This document shows positions 25,090 to 34,005 of a stretch of 64,000 nt of DNA, one piece after another; position 1 is the first letter of the stretch; the number at the start of each line of letters is the position of its first letter. Origin of the DNA: Corynebacterium aquatimens. Lineage in GTDB: Bacteria > Actinomycetota > Actinomycetes > Mycobacteriales > Mycobacteriaceae. The stretch covers positions 2,294,001-2,358,000 of the forward strand of contig NZ_CP046980.1 of NCBI RefSeq assembly GCF_030408395.1, in the 5' to 3' direction. The translations under genes were made by a program, and so were the position numbers. The notes under the pieces were generated by a model, which made no database searches, was not told the DNA's origin, and saw only the letters and a list, made by a program, of their open reading frames with translations.

Positions 25090-25794
25090 CTATCGAGTGA
25101 AGCGGTAGGTTGCGTAGGCTTTATCGTCGCGGATATAGAACCCGATACCGCCAAAGCGTGCGTTCGGATCGAGCATGTTCCGGTTGTGGCCCGGAGAGTG
25201 CTTCCACGCGTTAATGGCAGAGCTCGGGTCGTTAATGTAGCCGCCCTGTGCATGGTAAATGTTCTCGCCGAAGTTGCCGCCGGTGGCGTGCACGAAACGA
25301 CCGGTACGGTGCATGTGCTTCGACCACTCGTAGGCTCCGTTAGACAGGTTCTTATCTTCGACGACCGGGCGCAGGCCGCGGGATGCGCGATAGGCGTTGA
25401 GTTCCCTCATGAACTGGGCGGCGTAGTCGCGCTCGCGCTGGGTCATCCCTTGCGGCTCGCGTGCCGGAGGCGGCGTAATACCCGGGATGAAGATGCCATT
25501 GGCCTGCAGGAACTGGATCACATGCGGCGTGGCGAAGTGGATAATTCCGCCAATTACTAAAAGGCCAACGAGACCGCCGACGATCGCGAGGGTCTCCTTG
25601 GTCTCGTCGTCAAGCTCGGAGCTCTTAGAACTATCAGAACGCTCAGACCTCTCAGAGCTCTTGTTCGTCTCGGCGCTCGCGGTCAGCTTAACTACCGCGA
25701 CTTCCCCGTGAGCGGCCTGGGCCGGAACGGCCGTCGCAGTCACGCTCATGCACGCTGCGACAGCAAGCGCGGCGACCCTCGTGTACTTCTTCAT
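25090..25794 (-). CDS. Secreted or anchored CAP/SCP-domain protein
   Basis: 234 residues. A signal peptide ends near VPAQAA at ~28. A Ser/Glu-rich stretch follows, then a second hydrophobic helix at ~68-90, a short Pro linker and a CAP domain from ~115 to the end. Family marks visible are LNAYRASRGLRPV, GRFVHATGGNFGENIYH, WKHSPGHNRNMLDP and GIGFY. CAP proteins of bacteria (YkwD-like) are extracellular and of varied or unknown activity. The gene is flanked by 106-bp repeats on both sides and by a TSUP tail remnant, so it may have been inserted or moved. Not obviously part of the neighbouring operons. Confidence 0.85.
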   Translation of the reverse strand: MKKYTRVAALAVAACMSVTATAVPAQAAHGEVAVVKLTASAETNKSSERSERSDSSKSSELDDETKETLAIVGGLVGLLVIGGIIHFATPHVIQFLQANGIFIPGITPPPAREPQGMTQRERDYAAQFMRELNAYRASRGLRPVVEDKNLSNGAYEWSKHMHRTGRFVHATGGNFGENIYHAQGGYINDPSSAINAWKHSPGHNRNMLDPNARFGGIGFYIRDDKAYATYRFTR

Positions 25795-25895
25795 TCCTAT
25801 TTTTCCTTACTGAGACTCTTAATGGTTTCAGAGGAAAGTAAAACATAAAGGTGCCGTGCGGGCTCACGCACGCCCCGGCAGACCACCCGAAAGGG

Positions 25896-26001
25896 CGATT
25901 CGCGAAATTTGTATCCAACTTTCGATGAGAAACGAAACGTCGCAGGTCACAGCCCTGCGATTTTTCGGTGCGATGACACCAAATCAAAATTTCGCGAATC
26001 G
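25896..26001. repeat. 106-bp palindromic intergenic repeat, copy 3
   Basis: Same 15-bp terminal inverted repeats and exact 106-bp length as the other copies, between the CAP gene start and the TSUP gene end. The preceding CCACCCGAAAGG is shared with copy 2. Confidence 0.85.
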
Positions 26002-26073
26002 GCGGGGGCCGCGGCGGGGCGGGGTTGCGGCGGGGCGGGGTTGCGGCGGGGCAGCGATTTAGAAACGGCCGGT

Positions 26074-27027
26074 TCAGCTGCTTACGGCGGCTCGGTCGGC
26101 GTTCGGGGTCGTTGCTCCCTCGGCTTCGCTGGCGGCGAGCGAGTTGCGGCGGGCCTTGCGCGCGCCCATGACCGTCAGCGTGATACCGGTAACCATCGCG
26201 AGGGCGGCGAAGAGCCAGGGTTGGGGACCGTCGAAAAGCTTGAACAGCGTTGGAATGTTCAGCGCGACGATGAGTGATCCCACGAAGCCACCCAGCAGGA
26301 CGGGGTTGAGGCGGCCGATGAGCCACGCGGCGATCGGGGCCGCAATGCAACCGCCGATGACCAGGGCGAGTACTGCCGCCGCGTTGGCCACGAGGTCGGA
26401 CCACATGCCCAGGATGAAGCCTAAGGTGGCGGCGCAGCTGACGAAGAACTCGGCAGTGTTGACGGTGCCCACGATGCGACGTGGCTCGTTGCGGCCGGCG
26501 GCCATCAGGCTGGTTGTGGTCACGGGACCCCAGCCACCGCCGCCGGTGGAAGAGAAGAAGCCGCCCAGAAGGCCAATGCCGGCCAGGAAGAACTTGTTGT
26601 GCGGCTTGTGGTTCAGCGTCGCGTCGGAGTGAACGGCGTGGCCGTGGACCATGCCGAAGGAGAAGCGCCACACCAGGTGCGCGCCTAGGCCCACCAGGAT
26701 GATCGCCATGATCGGCTTCGCGGCCGAGGTGGAAATGTTGGACAGAAGCGTCGCGCCGACAAACGCGCCGACGGCGCCAGGGATGCCAATACCCGCTACC
26801 AGCTTCCAGTCGACGTTGCCGAACTTCCAGTGGCTCGCACCACTGACCAGGTTGGTGCCAAGCTGCGAAGCATTGACCACCGCGCTGGCAGCCGCGGGGG
26901 TGAGCCCCGCCAAAGTAATAAGGACTGTCGTGGCGGTGAGGCCGTAACCCATGCCAAGGCCGCCGTCGACAAGCTGGGCCAAAAAGCCAGCAACGCCAAT
27001 GAACACGAGGGTGGACATTTGGTACAT
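26074..27027 (-). CDS. TSUP family (TauE/SafE) permease, CysZ-like paralogue
   Basis: 317 residues with about eight hydrophobic segments. The family opening LAQLVDGGLGMGYG and central GGFFSSTGGGGWGPVTTTSLM are clear. It is strongly similar along its length to the product of the next gene upstream, so the two are tandem paralogues. TSUP proteins export or import sulfite, sulfonates or sulfate across the membrane. A hairpin separates it from cysZ, so it may be partly uncoupled from the cys operon. The start is ATG 27027 or ATG 27018; neither has a strong binding site. Substrate is inferred from context. Confidence 0.85.
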   Translation of the reverse strand: MYQMSTLVFIGVAGFLAQLVDGGLGMGYGLTATTVLITLAGLTPAAASAVVNASQLGTNLVSGASHWKFGNVDWKLVAGIGIPGAVGAFVGATLLSNISTSAAKPIMAIILVGLGAHLVWRFSFGMVHGHAVHSDATLNHKPHNKFFLAGIGLLGGFFSSTGGGGWGPVTTTSLMAAGRNEPRRIVGTVNTAEFFVSCAATLGFILGMWSDLVANAAAVLALVIGGCIAAPIAAWLIGRLNPVLLGGFVGSLIVALNIPTLFKLFDGPQPWLFAALAMVTGITLTVMGARKARRNSLAASEAEGATTPNADRAAVSS

Positions 27028-27050
27028 TCTCTCGAACCTAAGGTGTAAGC

Positions 27051-27082
27051 CCTTCCGGCCGCTTCCCGTAGCGGCCAGAAGG
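27051..27082 (-). terminator. Hairpin between cysZ and the second TSUP gene
   Basis: CCTTCCGGCCGCT and AGCGGCCAGAAGG pair over 13 positions with one mismatch around a 6-base loop. No T-run follows on the minus strand, so it may attenuate rather than fully end transcription from the cys operon. A smaller stem TGTGGG/CCCACA lies at 27105-27122. Confidence 0.5.
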
Positions 27083-27138
27083 GGCGATTGTCATTAACTA
27101 TTCATGTGGGCATTTACCCACAGTTAAACCGGTGCGTC

Positions 27139-28080
27139 TTAGGCAGTTGCCGTCGGAGCGGGAGTCGGTGAGGAGTCCTCAACGTTTTCTTTCTCGTTGG
27201 CAACGCGCCAGTTTTCGCGGTGGCGCTTCCAGCCCAGGATGGACAAGGCCACGCCGACCACCAGCACGGCTACGCGCACGGCGACAAGTACCGTCGCCGA
27301 CACGCCCAGAACCTTCAGCACCACCGGGAGGTTGAGCACCACGATGAGCGTACCCACAATGCCACCGAGCAGGATCGGGTTGAGGCGCGTGACCAGCCAC
27401 GCAGCTAGTGGCGCGGCGATGACGCCGCCCAGCAGCAACGCCAGGACTGCGGAGAAGTGGTTGACCAGGTCGTCCCACATCCCCAGCACGAAGCCCGCCG
27501 TGGCCGCCGCGGTGACAAAGAACTCTGCGGTGTTGACCGTGCCCACGATGCGGCGTGGCTCGGAGCGACCGGCCGAGAGCAGCGTTGACGTGGTCACGGG
27601 GCCCCAGCCGCCGCCGCCCGTGGCGTCAATGAAGCCACCGAAGAGGCCCAGTCCGCCGAGGAAGGGCGTCGAGTGAGGCGTGGCCGCCAGCTGCCTGCGG
27701 ATCAGCCCGCGGGAGAAGCGGTAGACCAGGTTGATCCCGATCGCGGTAAGGATCAGGGACATAATCGGTTTCGCCGCGTCCGTCGACAAGTGTGATAGCA
27801 CCGTCGCACCCGCGAACGCGCCGACGGCGCCCGGGATTCCAATCGCGGCGACGGTGCGCCAGTCCACGTTGCCAAATTTCCAGTGGCTAATACCGCTGAC
27901 CAGCGTCGTGCCCAGCTCAGCGGTATGGACCACCGCCGACGCCTGCGCAGGGCCAAGGCCTGCGAGCATGATGAGGATCGTCGTCGAGGTGACGCCGAAG
28001 CCCATGCCCAGGCCGCCGTCGACAAGCTGTCCGGCAAGGCCGGCTAAGGCAATAAGAATTAGTGTGATCATGCGGTTCAT
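27139..28080 (-). CDS. cysZ: Sulfate/sulfite TSUP transporter CysZ
   Basis: 313 residues from ATG 28080, chosen because AAGGA precedes it by 7 bases and the upstream gene ends at 28104; a longer frame to 28209 would overlap that gene. It has TSUP motifs LAGQLVDGGLGMGFG and GGFIDATGGGGWGPVTTSTLL and about eight TM segments. In corynebacteria the last gene of the cys operon encodes this permease, proposed to bring in sulfate. Order and spacing match (24 bases after cysY). The C-terminal ~30 residues are charged and hydrophilic. Confidence 0.88.
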   Translation of the reverse strand: MNRMITLILIALAGLAGQLVDGGLGMGFGVTSTTILIMLAGLGPAQASAVVHTAELGTTLVSGISHWKFGNVDWRTVAAIGIPGAVGAFAGATVLSHLSTDAAKPIMSLILTAIGINLVYRFSRGLIRRQLAATPHSTPFLGGLGLFGGFIDATGGGGWGPVTTSTLLSAGRSEPRRIVGTVNTAEFFVTAAATAGFVLGMWDDLVNHFSAVLALLLGGVIAAPLAAWLVTRLNPILLGGIVGTLIVVLNLPVVLKVLGVSATVLVAVRVAVLVVGVALSILGWKRHRENWRVANEKENVEDSSPTPAPTATA

Positions 28081-28103
28081 GACGTGTCCTTGAAGCGTTA
28101 GAT

Positions 28104-28811
28104 TTACACCCTGACCAGGGCGTCTGCGTGCGCGAGTGCGCGGCTGTAGCGCGAAGCTACGACGGAAGCAAGATCCGCGCTCAATGGCGCGGAAGTCGAA
28201 CCGGGCCACATTCGAAACGCCCGGTCGAGCAGCAGCCCCTCAGTGACGAAGAGCGGCAGCAGATGCGCGTCGTGCGCCGCAACATCCGCAAGATCACGCT
28301 TGCCGTGCCCCGTTGCGGGAATCGTTGTTACTTCAATGCCAGCACGCTTTTCGACGGCCGCCCCCAGCGCAACCGTCTTTTCCGCAGCGGCAACGGTGGA
28401 TGTACCCACCGGATATAGAATGATGCGTGACGTTGTGTTTCCGCAGTCACGAAGTGCTCGGGCTGCGAGGAGATCCGCGATGTCATCGCCCTGTCCCAAC
28501 CCATCGGCAGCTACCAGATCGACTCCGGTGATCGCTCGTGCTTCCGCGATCGCCTCCGGTACGTCGTGCGTGGCGTGGAATGCCTTGGTGAACAGAGTCG
28601 GCACAACCACCGCGGACTGGTAACCGTTCTCCGCGATACTCTGCGCCGCCGTCACCAGGTCAGGGGTATCAAATTCCAAGTGCGCGTCGGCGTAGCCACC
28701 TTCCGGCAGGCCCAGTACGTGCGCCGCCGCGCGGGTAAGAGCCGCCACACCCGGGCGCGCCTTCGGGTGGCGGGACCCGTGGGACAGCGTAATCAGTGCT
28801 GGGGCGTTCAC
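28104..28811 (-). CDS. cysY: Sirohydrochlorin ferrochelatase-like protein CysY
   Basis: 235 residues. LITLSHGSRHPKA near the start and TLFTKAFHATHDVPEAI are the two histidine-bearing motifs of CbiX/SirB chelatases, which insert Fe into sirohydrochlorin to make siroheme for sulfite reductase. It shares ATGA with the cysN stop (4-base overlap), indicating translational coupling. Length and operon position agree with corynebacterial CysY. Whether it does only the chelatase step, or the preceding oxidation too, cannot be told from sequence. Confidence 0.85.
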   Translation of the reverse strand: MNAPALITLSHGSRHPKARPGVAALTRAAAHVLGLPEGGYADAHLEFDTPDLVTAAQSIAENGYQSAVVVPTLFTKAFHATHDVPEAIAEARAITGVDLVAADGLGQGDDIADLLAARALRDCGNTTSRIILYPVGTSTVAAAEKTVALGAAVEKRAGIEVTTIPATGHGKRDLADVAAHDAHLLPLFVTEGLLLDRAFRMWPGSTSAPLSADLASVVASRYSRALAHADALVRV

Positions 28812-30178
28812 CGCAGCCTCGTTCCCACCAGGCCAGCGGCGAGCGTGTTGCCGCTAGCCTGGTCAATCAGAAGGAAGTTGCCCACCGCCCCGCGTGCGGC
28901 GTAGTCCTCCACCGGCAGCTCCTGCGCGGTTTGAATGGTCACGTGCGCAATGTCGTTGAGACCAAATGCGTCCGGCGCGGTGTTGTCATCGTTGGATTCC
29001 ACCGTGCCGTCGATGTCCAGCACGCGATCCACGCTTGCCACCCGGGCCCGCACCAGCGACGTGCCGTACCGCAATTTCACGGCCTGACCAGCCGCGACGT
29101 CCTTATCCGTCAGACCAACCACGGTGCCGTGGAACTCGCGCACCGTGTCCGGGAACGGCCCCGAGGCGAGGAGGTCACCGCGCACCAGATCGATGTCGTC
29201 TGCGAGCCTTAACGCAACCGCGTCCCCAGCTACATGCTTCTCGTTGGATTCATTTGTGCCGTTGGATTCATTTGTCTCGTTGGACGGACTTGTTCCGTCC
29301 AACCCGTCCGACGTGTCGATGTGCGTAACGGTGGTGGTGCGACCGTTCGGTGCAATGATTTGATCGCCCACGGCCACGGTGCCGGCGTTGATGGTGCCGG
29401 CGTATGCGCGGTAGTCGGTGGCGTGGTCGCGGAGGACGTATTGGATGTTGAAGCGGAACGGGAGATCTTGGGCGCGGCCGTGGTGAACCGGGATGGTTTC
29501 CAGCAGCTCAAGGATGGTTGGGCCTTCGTACCAGTCGGTCCCTTTTCCGGGCTCAGAGCCGTGGGAGCTGACAACATTGTCGCCCTTCAGCGCGGAAATG
29601 GGCACGGCGTATGGTTCAGCGATGCCGAGGTCCGCGCAGCGGCGCTCGAATTCCTCGCGAATGCTGTCGAAGACTTCTTGGGAGTAGTCCACGAGGTCAA
29701 TCTTGTTCACGGCCAGGATCACGGTCTTGACGCCGAGCAGGCTCGCCACGGTGAGGTGGCGGACCGTTTGCGGCTTGACGCCGTCGCGGGCATCCACCAG
29801 CAGGACAACCACCTGAGAGGTGGACATGCCCGTGACGGTGTTGCGCGTGTACTGCTCGTGGCCTGGGGTATCGGCCAAAATAAAGGTGCGCTTGTCGGTT
29901 GCGAAGTAGCGGTAGGCCACGTCGATGGTGATGCCCTGTTCGCGTTCGGCGCGGAGGCCGTCGACAAGCAAGCTCAAATCAAGTCCGTCGAAGCCACGGT
30001 CGGCGGAGGTGCGCTCCACGCTGGCCAGCTGGTCCGCCAGCACAGATTTCGTGTCGTGCAGCAGGCGGCCAACGAAGGTGGACTTGCCGTCGTCCACGCT
30101 TCCAGCAGTGCAGAGCCTCAACGTGGCGCGGTGTGCAAGCGCTTCGCTAGCTTGCACAGAATTTCCAAAAGGACTCAT
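28808..30178 (-). CDS. cysN: Sulfate adenylyltransferase subunit 1 (GTPase) CysN
   Basis: 456 residues from ATG 30178, which overlaps the cysD stop as ATGA. The longer open frame to 30403 is antisense-like noise inside cysD. An EF-Tu-type GTPase domain is clear: GSVDDGKST, DTPGHEQYTRN, AVNKID and SALKGDN. Beta-barrel domains follow. There is no fused APS kinase, so sulfate activation here stops at APS, consistent with an APS-type CysH. A Ser/Asn/Glu repeat insert (NETNESNGTNESN) at ~290-305 is unusual. Confidence 0.93.
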   Translation of the reverse strand: MSPFGNSVQASEALAHRATLRLCTAGSVDDGKSTFVGRLLHDTKSVLADQLASVERTSADRGFDGLDLSLLVDGLRAEREQGITIDVAYRYFATDKRTFILADTPGHEQYTRNTVTGMSTSQVVVLLVDARDGVKPQTVRHLTVASLLGVKTVILAVNKIDLVDYSQEVFDSIREEFERRCADLGIAEPYAVPISALKGDNVVSSHGSEPGKGTDWYEGPTILELLETIPVHHGRAQDLPFRFNIQYVLRDHATDYRAYAGTINAGTVAVGDQIIAPNGRTTTVTHIDTSDGLDGTSPSNETNESNGTNESNEKHVAGDAVALRLADDIDLVRGDLLASGPFPDTVREFHGTVVGLTDKDVAAGQAVKLRYGTSLVRARVASVDRVLDIDGTVESNDDNTAPDAFGLNDIAHVTIQTAQELPVEDYAARGAVGNFLLIDQASGNTLAAGLVGTRLR

Positions 30179-31143
30179 CAGAAGTAGCCCTCCTTCTTGC
30201 GGTCTTCCATTGCGGATTCGGACAGGCGGTCGTCGGCACGCGTCGCGCCGCGCTCCGTCAGGGTGGACACGGCGAGCTCTTCTAAGACCTCGTCGATGGT
30301 GGTCGCCGTGGAGTCGACAGCCCCCGTGCAGCTCATGTCGCCCACGGTGCGGTAGCGCACGCGTCGCTTCTCGACGACCTCTCCCTCCCGCGGGCCACCC
30401 CACTCACCGGCGGTGAGCCACATGCCGTCGCGGGAGAAGACCTCGCGCTCATGGGCGAAATAGATGTCCGGAAGGCGGATGCCGCGGGCGCCGATGTACT
30501 CCCAGACGTCCGATTCCGTCCAGTTGGAGATGGGGAACACGCGGATGTTTTCGCCCGGGAGCTTCTCACCGTTGTAGAGATCCCACAGCTCAGGGCGCTG
30601 GCGGCGGGGGTCCCAGCCACCGAAGGAATCGCGGACGGAGAACACGCGCTCCTTCGCGCGGGCGCGCTCCTCATCGCGGCGCGCGCCGCCGAGCACTGCG
30701 TCGTAGCCGACCTCTGCAATGGTCTCCACCAGCGGAACCGTTTGCAGCGGGTTGCGCGTGCCGTCCGGGCGTTCCACGAGGTCACCGCGGTCGATCCAGT
30801 CCTGGACGTGGGCAACGCGCAGACGCGCACCGGTTTCTTCAACCAGCTCGTCGCGGAAGGTGATGACCTCCGGGAAGTTGTGCCCCGTATCCACGTGCAG
30901 TAGCTCGATCGGCGGTGTTGCGGGACCAAAGGCCCTGCGTGCGAGCTCAAACACCACGCACGAGTCCTTGCCGCCCGAGAACAGCAGGCCAATCTTGTCA
31001 AACTGCCCTGCGACCTCGCGCAGGATGTGAATTGATTCGTTTTCCAGATCCCGCAGGTGTGGCGAGAGCGCCACACCTGCGATGGAAGCGGACGCACCTC
31101 CGATGGGAGCGGACGCGCTCGCGGTGTTTACAGGATTAGCCAT
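30178..31143 (-). CDS. cysD: Sulfate adenylyltransferase subunit 2 CysD
   Basis: 321 residues from ATG 31143; a GTG at 31152 is possible, but GGAG sits too close to it. The PP-loop LLFSGGKDSCVV identifies the ATP-PPi lyase fold, followed by HVDTGHNFPEV and GARRDEERARAKER, and the end ERKKEGYF is typical of CysD. With CysN it makes APS from sulfate and ATP. The start overlaps the cysH stop by 8 bases. Confidence 0.93.
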   Translation of the reverse strand: MANPVNTASASAPIGGASASIAGVALSPHLRDLENESIHILREVAGQFDKIGLLFSGGKDSCVVFELARRAFGPATPPIELLHVDTGHNFPEVITFRDELVEETGARLRVAHVQDWIDRGDLVERPDGTRNPLQTVPLVETIAEVGYDAVLGGARRDEERARAKERVFSVRDSFGGWDPRRQRPELWDLYNGEKLPGENIRVFPISNWTESDVWEYIGARGIRLPDIYFAHEREVFSRDGMWLTAGEWGGPREGEVVEKRRVRYRTVGDMSCTGAVDSTATTIDEVLEELAVSTLTERGATRADDRLSESAMEDRKKEGYF

Positions 31144-31921
31144 GGAGACCACACTCCGTCTTCGTCGAAAAGGCCCAGCGACCGGCGCGGGGATCTTCGC
31201 CGTCGGCCACGGGCAGCGTGCAGGTAGCGCACCCGATGGACGGGTAGCCCTGCTTGGTCAAGGGGTGGATAATCAAGTTTCTGTCCTCGATGTAGTCGTC
31301 GGTATCGTCCAAAGACCAGGTGATAATCGGGCTGATCTTCAACCGGCCCGTGGCATCCAGGCTCAGCGCCGGCGCTTGGGCACGGGTCGGGCCGTCGTCA
31401 CGCCGAAGCCCCGTGACCCAGCCAACGTACGGCGAGAGGCTGACGGCGAGCGGCTCGACCTTGCGCATGCGGCAGCAGGCCGTGGGGTTAGAGCGGTACA
31501 GGTCACGGCCGTAGACGCGGTCCTGCTCGGCGCGCGACAAAATAGCGCGGGCACGCACCAAGTTATGGCGCGGGTAGCGGCGTTCGACGGCGTCGGCGAC
31601 CTCCAGGGTCTCCGGGAAGTGGTACTCGGTGTCCAAAAACAGGAAGTCGGCGTCCGGCAGGTAGTTCTCGGCGAGCTCCGCCAGGACGGTGTTTTCCATA
31701 CTCAAGGTCACGGCCAACTTGCCCGGCGCGTGCTCGTGCGCCCACTGAAGGATCGTCTGCGCGTCGGCGTCGTACAGCTTGTCGGCCCACTCGCTGACTA
31801 GCGCGGCGTTGGCTCGCGCGATGTCGTCGGGCAGCGGCGTGGTCTCCTTGGGGCCTTCGGGGCTTATGTCAGGATCGCGGCGCTCGCCCACGGCTCCCAC
31901 GGATGTGAAGTTGAACGTCAT
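31136..31921 (-). CDS. cysH: Adenylyl-sulfate (APS) reductase CysH
   Basis: 261 residues. TACCRMRKVEPL and SIGCATCTLPV provide the paired cysteines that bind a 4Fe-4S cluster in the APS-specific type, and TECGLHG at the C-terminus is the catalytic cysteine motif. With no APS kinase in the operon, this supports direct reduction of APS to sulfite. Its start overlaps the cysX stop (ATGA). Full length for the family. Confidence 0.92.
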   Translation of the reverse strand: MTFNFTSVGAVGERRDPDISPEGPKETTPLPDDIARANAALVSEWADKLYDADAQTILQWAHEHAPGKLAVTLSMENTVLAELAENYLPDADFLFLDTEYHFPETLEVADAVERRYPRHNLVRARAILSRAEQDRVYGRDLYRSNPTACCRMRKVEPLAVSLSPYVGWVTGLRRDDGPTRAQAPALSLDATGRLKISPIITWSLDDTDDYIEDRNLIIHPLTKQGYPSIGCATCTLPVADGEDPRAGRWAFSTKTECGLHG

Positions 31922-32178
31922 CAGTCTTCCTTCCTCAACACTGCGTTGTGGCCATGCCGGGCCAGCGATTCCTGGAGTGCCTCACCGGTCGATTTCGCCT
32001 GCAGCGGCGCAACGTCCGGGTCGTCTTGCCCGTGGAACTTCACCTCGAAGATCCGCAGGCACTCGGTGCATTTCCATGCGAAATCGCTGGTCTCATCAGG
32101 GAAAAGCCCCTCGCCCGCGCAGTACGGGCAGAACACCGGGTGGTTGCGGTTCGCGTTTGGCGCGCGGCGGAAACTCAT
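31921..32178 (-). CDS. cysX: CysX, small zinc-ribbon/ferredoxin-like protein
   Basis: 85 residues from ATG 32178, overlapping the cysI stop by four bases; the longer frame adds only an antisense lead. Two pairs, CPYC and CTEC, 22 residues apart, make a four-cysteine metal site (Fe-S or zinc). Corynebacterial CysX occupies the same place between cysI and cysH and has been proposed as an electron carrier for sulfite reduction. The C-terminal ~35 residues are not metal-binding. Confidence 0.88.
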   Translation of the reverse strand: MSFRRAPNANRNHPVFCPYCAGEGLFPDETSDFAWKCTECLRIFEVKFHGQDDPDVAPLQAKSTGEALQESLARHGHNAVLRKED

Positions 32179-33974
32179 TTCAGGTCCTCCTCGTCGGCGC
32201 GGAGCACCCACTCACGGAAGATTTCGCCTTCATTTCGCTTATCGACGAAATTTTGCGCCACCCTGGTCACATAATCCCCAAGCTCGGTGGACAGGACCTT
32301 GTGGCCACGGATCTTGCGCCCGAAGTTGGCCTCGGTGCCGCCGTCGGAGGTTTCGCGGGTGATCGTGCCACCCAGGTGAACCTGGAAACCCTCGACCTTG
32401 TTGCCGTTTCCGTCATCCACCATCTGGCCCTTGAAACCGATGTCGGAGACCTGCGTGCGGGCGCACGAGTTCGGGCAGCCGTTCAGCGAAATTGTGATCG
32501 GGGAATCGAAGTCCGGGACGCGCTGCTCCAACTCGTCGACAAGCTCAATGCCCCGCGCTTTTGTGGTGACGTGGGCGAGCTTGCAGAATTCCAAGCCCGT
32601 GCAGGTGAGCATGCCGCGGCGGAATTCACTCGGCGCGGAGTAGAGGCCCATTTCTTGGAGGTCTGCGGCCAGGTCCTTGACCTTATCCGGCGCGACGTCG
32701 AGGAACAGGATTTCCTTGAACGGTGTGAAGCGCAGGCGGGTCAGACCGTAGGATTCAGCCAGGTCAGCGATAGCGATGAGCTGCTCGCCGGTGAGGTGAC
32801 CCATCGTCGGCTTGACGCCCAGGTAGACGTTGCCGTCCTTCTGCTCATGGATGCCAATGTGGTCGCGGTCGATCAGGTTGTTCGGCGCCTTCGGGCCGTC
32901 GGGAAGCTTATAGCCCAAGTACTCGTCCTCGAGGACCTGGCGGAACTTCTCCACGCCCCACTGGGACACCAAGAACTTGATGCGCGCGCGGTTGCGCAGC
33001 CGGCGGTAACCGTAGTCGCGGAACAGCCCGACCACCGCTCCCCAGACCTCCGGGACCTGCTCGAGCGTGACAAACGCGCCGAGCGACTGCGCGAGCATCG
33101 GGTTTGTGGACAAACCGCCGCCCACGTAGCACTCGAAGCCGGGACCCAACTCGGGGTGCTCAACGCCGATGAATGCGATGTCATTGATCTCATGCACCAC
33201 GTCTTGGCGAGCGTTTCCACTGATCGCGGACTTGAACTTACGCGGCAAGTTCTGGAACTCCTCGCGCAAAATGTAGTCATTCTTGATCTCCTCGATCGCC
33301 GGGGTAGCGTCGATGATCTCATCCTTAGCAATACCCGCCACCGGCGAACCCATAATCACGCGCGGCACGTCACCGCAGGCGTCCCAGGTGTTCAGGCCTA
33401 CCGACTCAAGCTTGTCCCACATCGCCGGCGCATCCTCAATGCGCATCCAGTGGAGCTGAATGTTCTGGCGGTCTGTCAGATCCGCCGTGGACCGGCAGTA
33501 ATCGCGGCTAATCTCGCCAACGGCGCGGGCTTGCTCGGTGGAGCACTGCCCACCGTCAAAACGCACTCGGACCATGAAGTACTCATCCTGGAGCTCCACG
33601 TTGTCCTTGCCCGTGTGCTCCCCACCCAGGTTCTGCTTGCGCTGCGTGTACATGCCCAACCACTTGAAGCGCGGGTACAGATCCTCTTCCGGAATCGAGG
33701 AAAAGCCCTGCTTGGAGTAGATATCAATGACGCGCTGCTTGACCTGCATCACTGGCTCCAGCTGCTTCAGTTCCTCATCGTGGTTCAGCGGCGCCTTGCC
33801 GTCGACCTTCCACTGGCCCTCCGGCTTTGGTTTGCGCGCTGGGCGCTCCCGCCTCGCCGGCCGCTCACTGCCAGTCCGCGCCGCCCTGCCAGCCCGGACA
33901 GTCGGGCTCTCGCCGCGGGCCGGGCGCTTGGCACCTTCCTCGATGGCTTCTGGGCTCGTGGTCGTGGTGGTCAT
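32175..33974 (-). CDS. cysI: Ferredoxin-dependent sulfite reductase CysI
   Basis: 599 residues. A disordered Arg/Pro/Ala-rich lead of ~50 precedes two sulfite/nitrite reductase half-domains. TCTGLEFCKLA and NGCPNSCART give the four cysteines for the 4Fe-4S/siroheme centre. The reaction is six-electron reduction of sulfite to sulfide. AAAGAGG precedes the ATG. It is the first gene of cysIXHDNYZ. The fpr2 reductase gene found upstream of cysI in C. glutamicum is not here; repeats occupy that space. Confidence 0.93.
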   Translation of the reverse strand: MTTTTTSPEAIEEGAKRPARGESPTVRAGRAARTGSERPARRERPARKPKPEGQWKVDGKAPLNHDEELKQLEPVMQVKQRVIDIYSKQGFSSIPEEDLYPRFKWLGMYTQRKQNLGGEHTGKDNVELQDEYFMVRVRFDGGQCSTEQARAVGEISRDYCRSTADLTDRQNIQLHWMRIEDAPAMWDKLESVGLNTWDACGDVPRVIMGSPVAGIAKDEIIDATPAIEEIKNDYILREEFQNLPRKFKSAISGNARQDVVHEINDIAFIGVEHPELGPGFECYVGGGLSTNPMLAQSLGAFVTLEQVPEVWGAVVGLFRDYGYRRLRNRARIKFLVSQWGVEKFRQVLEDEYLGYKLPDGPKAPNNLIDRDHIGIHEQKDGNVYLGVKPTMGHLTGEQLIAIADLAESYGLTRLRFTPFKEILFLDVAPDKVKDLAADLQEMGLYSAPSEFRRGMLTCTGLEFCKLAHVTTKARGIELVDELEQRVPDFDSPITISLNGCPNSCARTQVSDIGFKGQMVDDGNGNKVEGFQVHLGGTITRETSDGGTEANFGRKIRGHKVLSTELGDYVTRVAQNFVDKRNEGEIFREWVLRADEEDLK

Positions 33975-33989
33975 GCAGTTTCCTCTTTA

Positions 33990-34005
33990 TATACCGAGTT
34001 GTCTA
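33990..34005. promoter_or_regulatory. McbR-like operator, promoter-proximal
   Basis: TATAC-N6-GTCTA differs by one base from the McbR consensus TAGAC-N6-GTCTA, known to control sulfur genes in C. glutamicum. It lies 16 bases upstream of the cysI start and just downstream of a possible -10 (TAATAT on the minus strand, 34017-34022). That position suits repression. Confidence 0.55.

Noticed and set aside
24582..26001. Three similar repeats taken as a CRISPR array
   Set aside because: The units are 106 bases, palindromic and irregularly spaced with a gene between copies, and there are no cas genes.
27028..27138. Riboswitch between cysZ and the second TSUP gene, or ahead of cysI
   Set aside because: Only simple hairpins and operator-like sites are visible; no conserved SAM- or other riboswitch core could be recognised.
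28081..28209. N-terminal extension of CysZ by 43 residues
   Set aside because: It overlaps the cysY 3' end, is Arg-rich unlike a membrane-protein N-terminus, and AAGGA marks ATG 28080.
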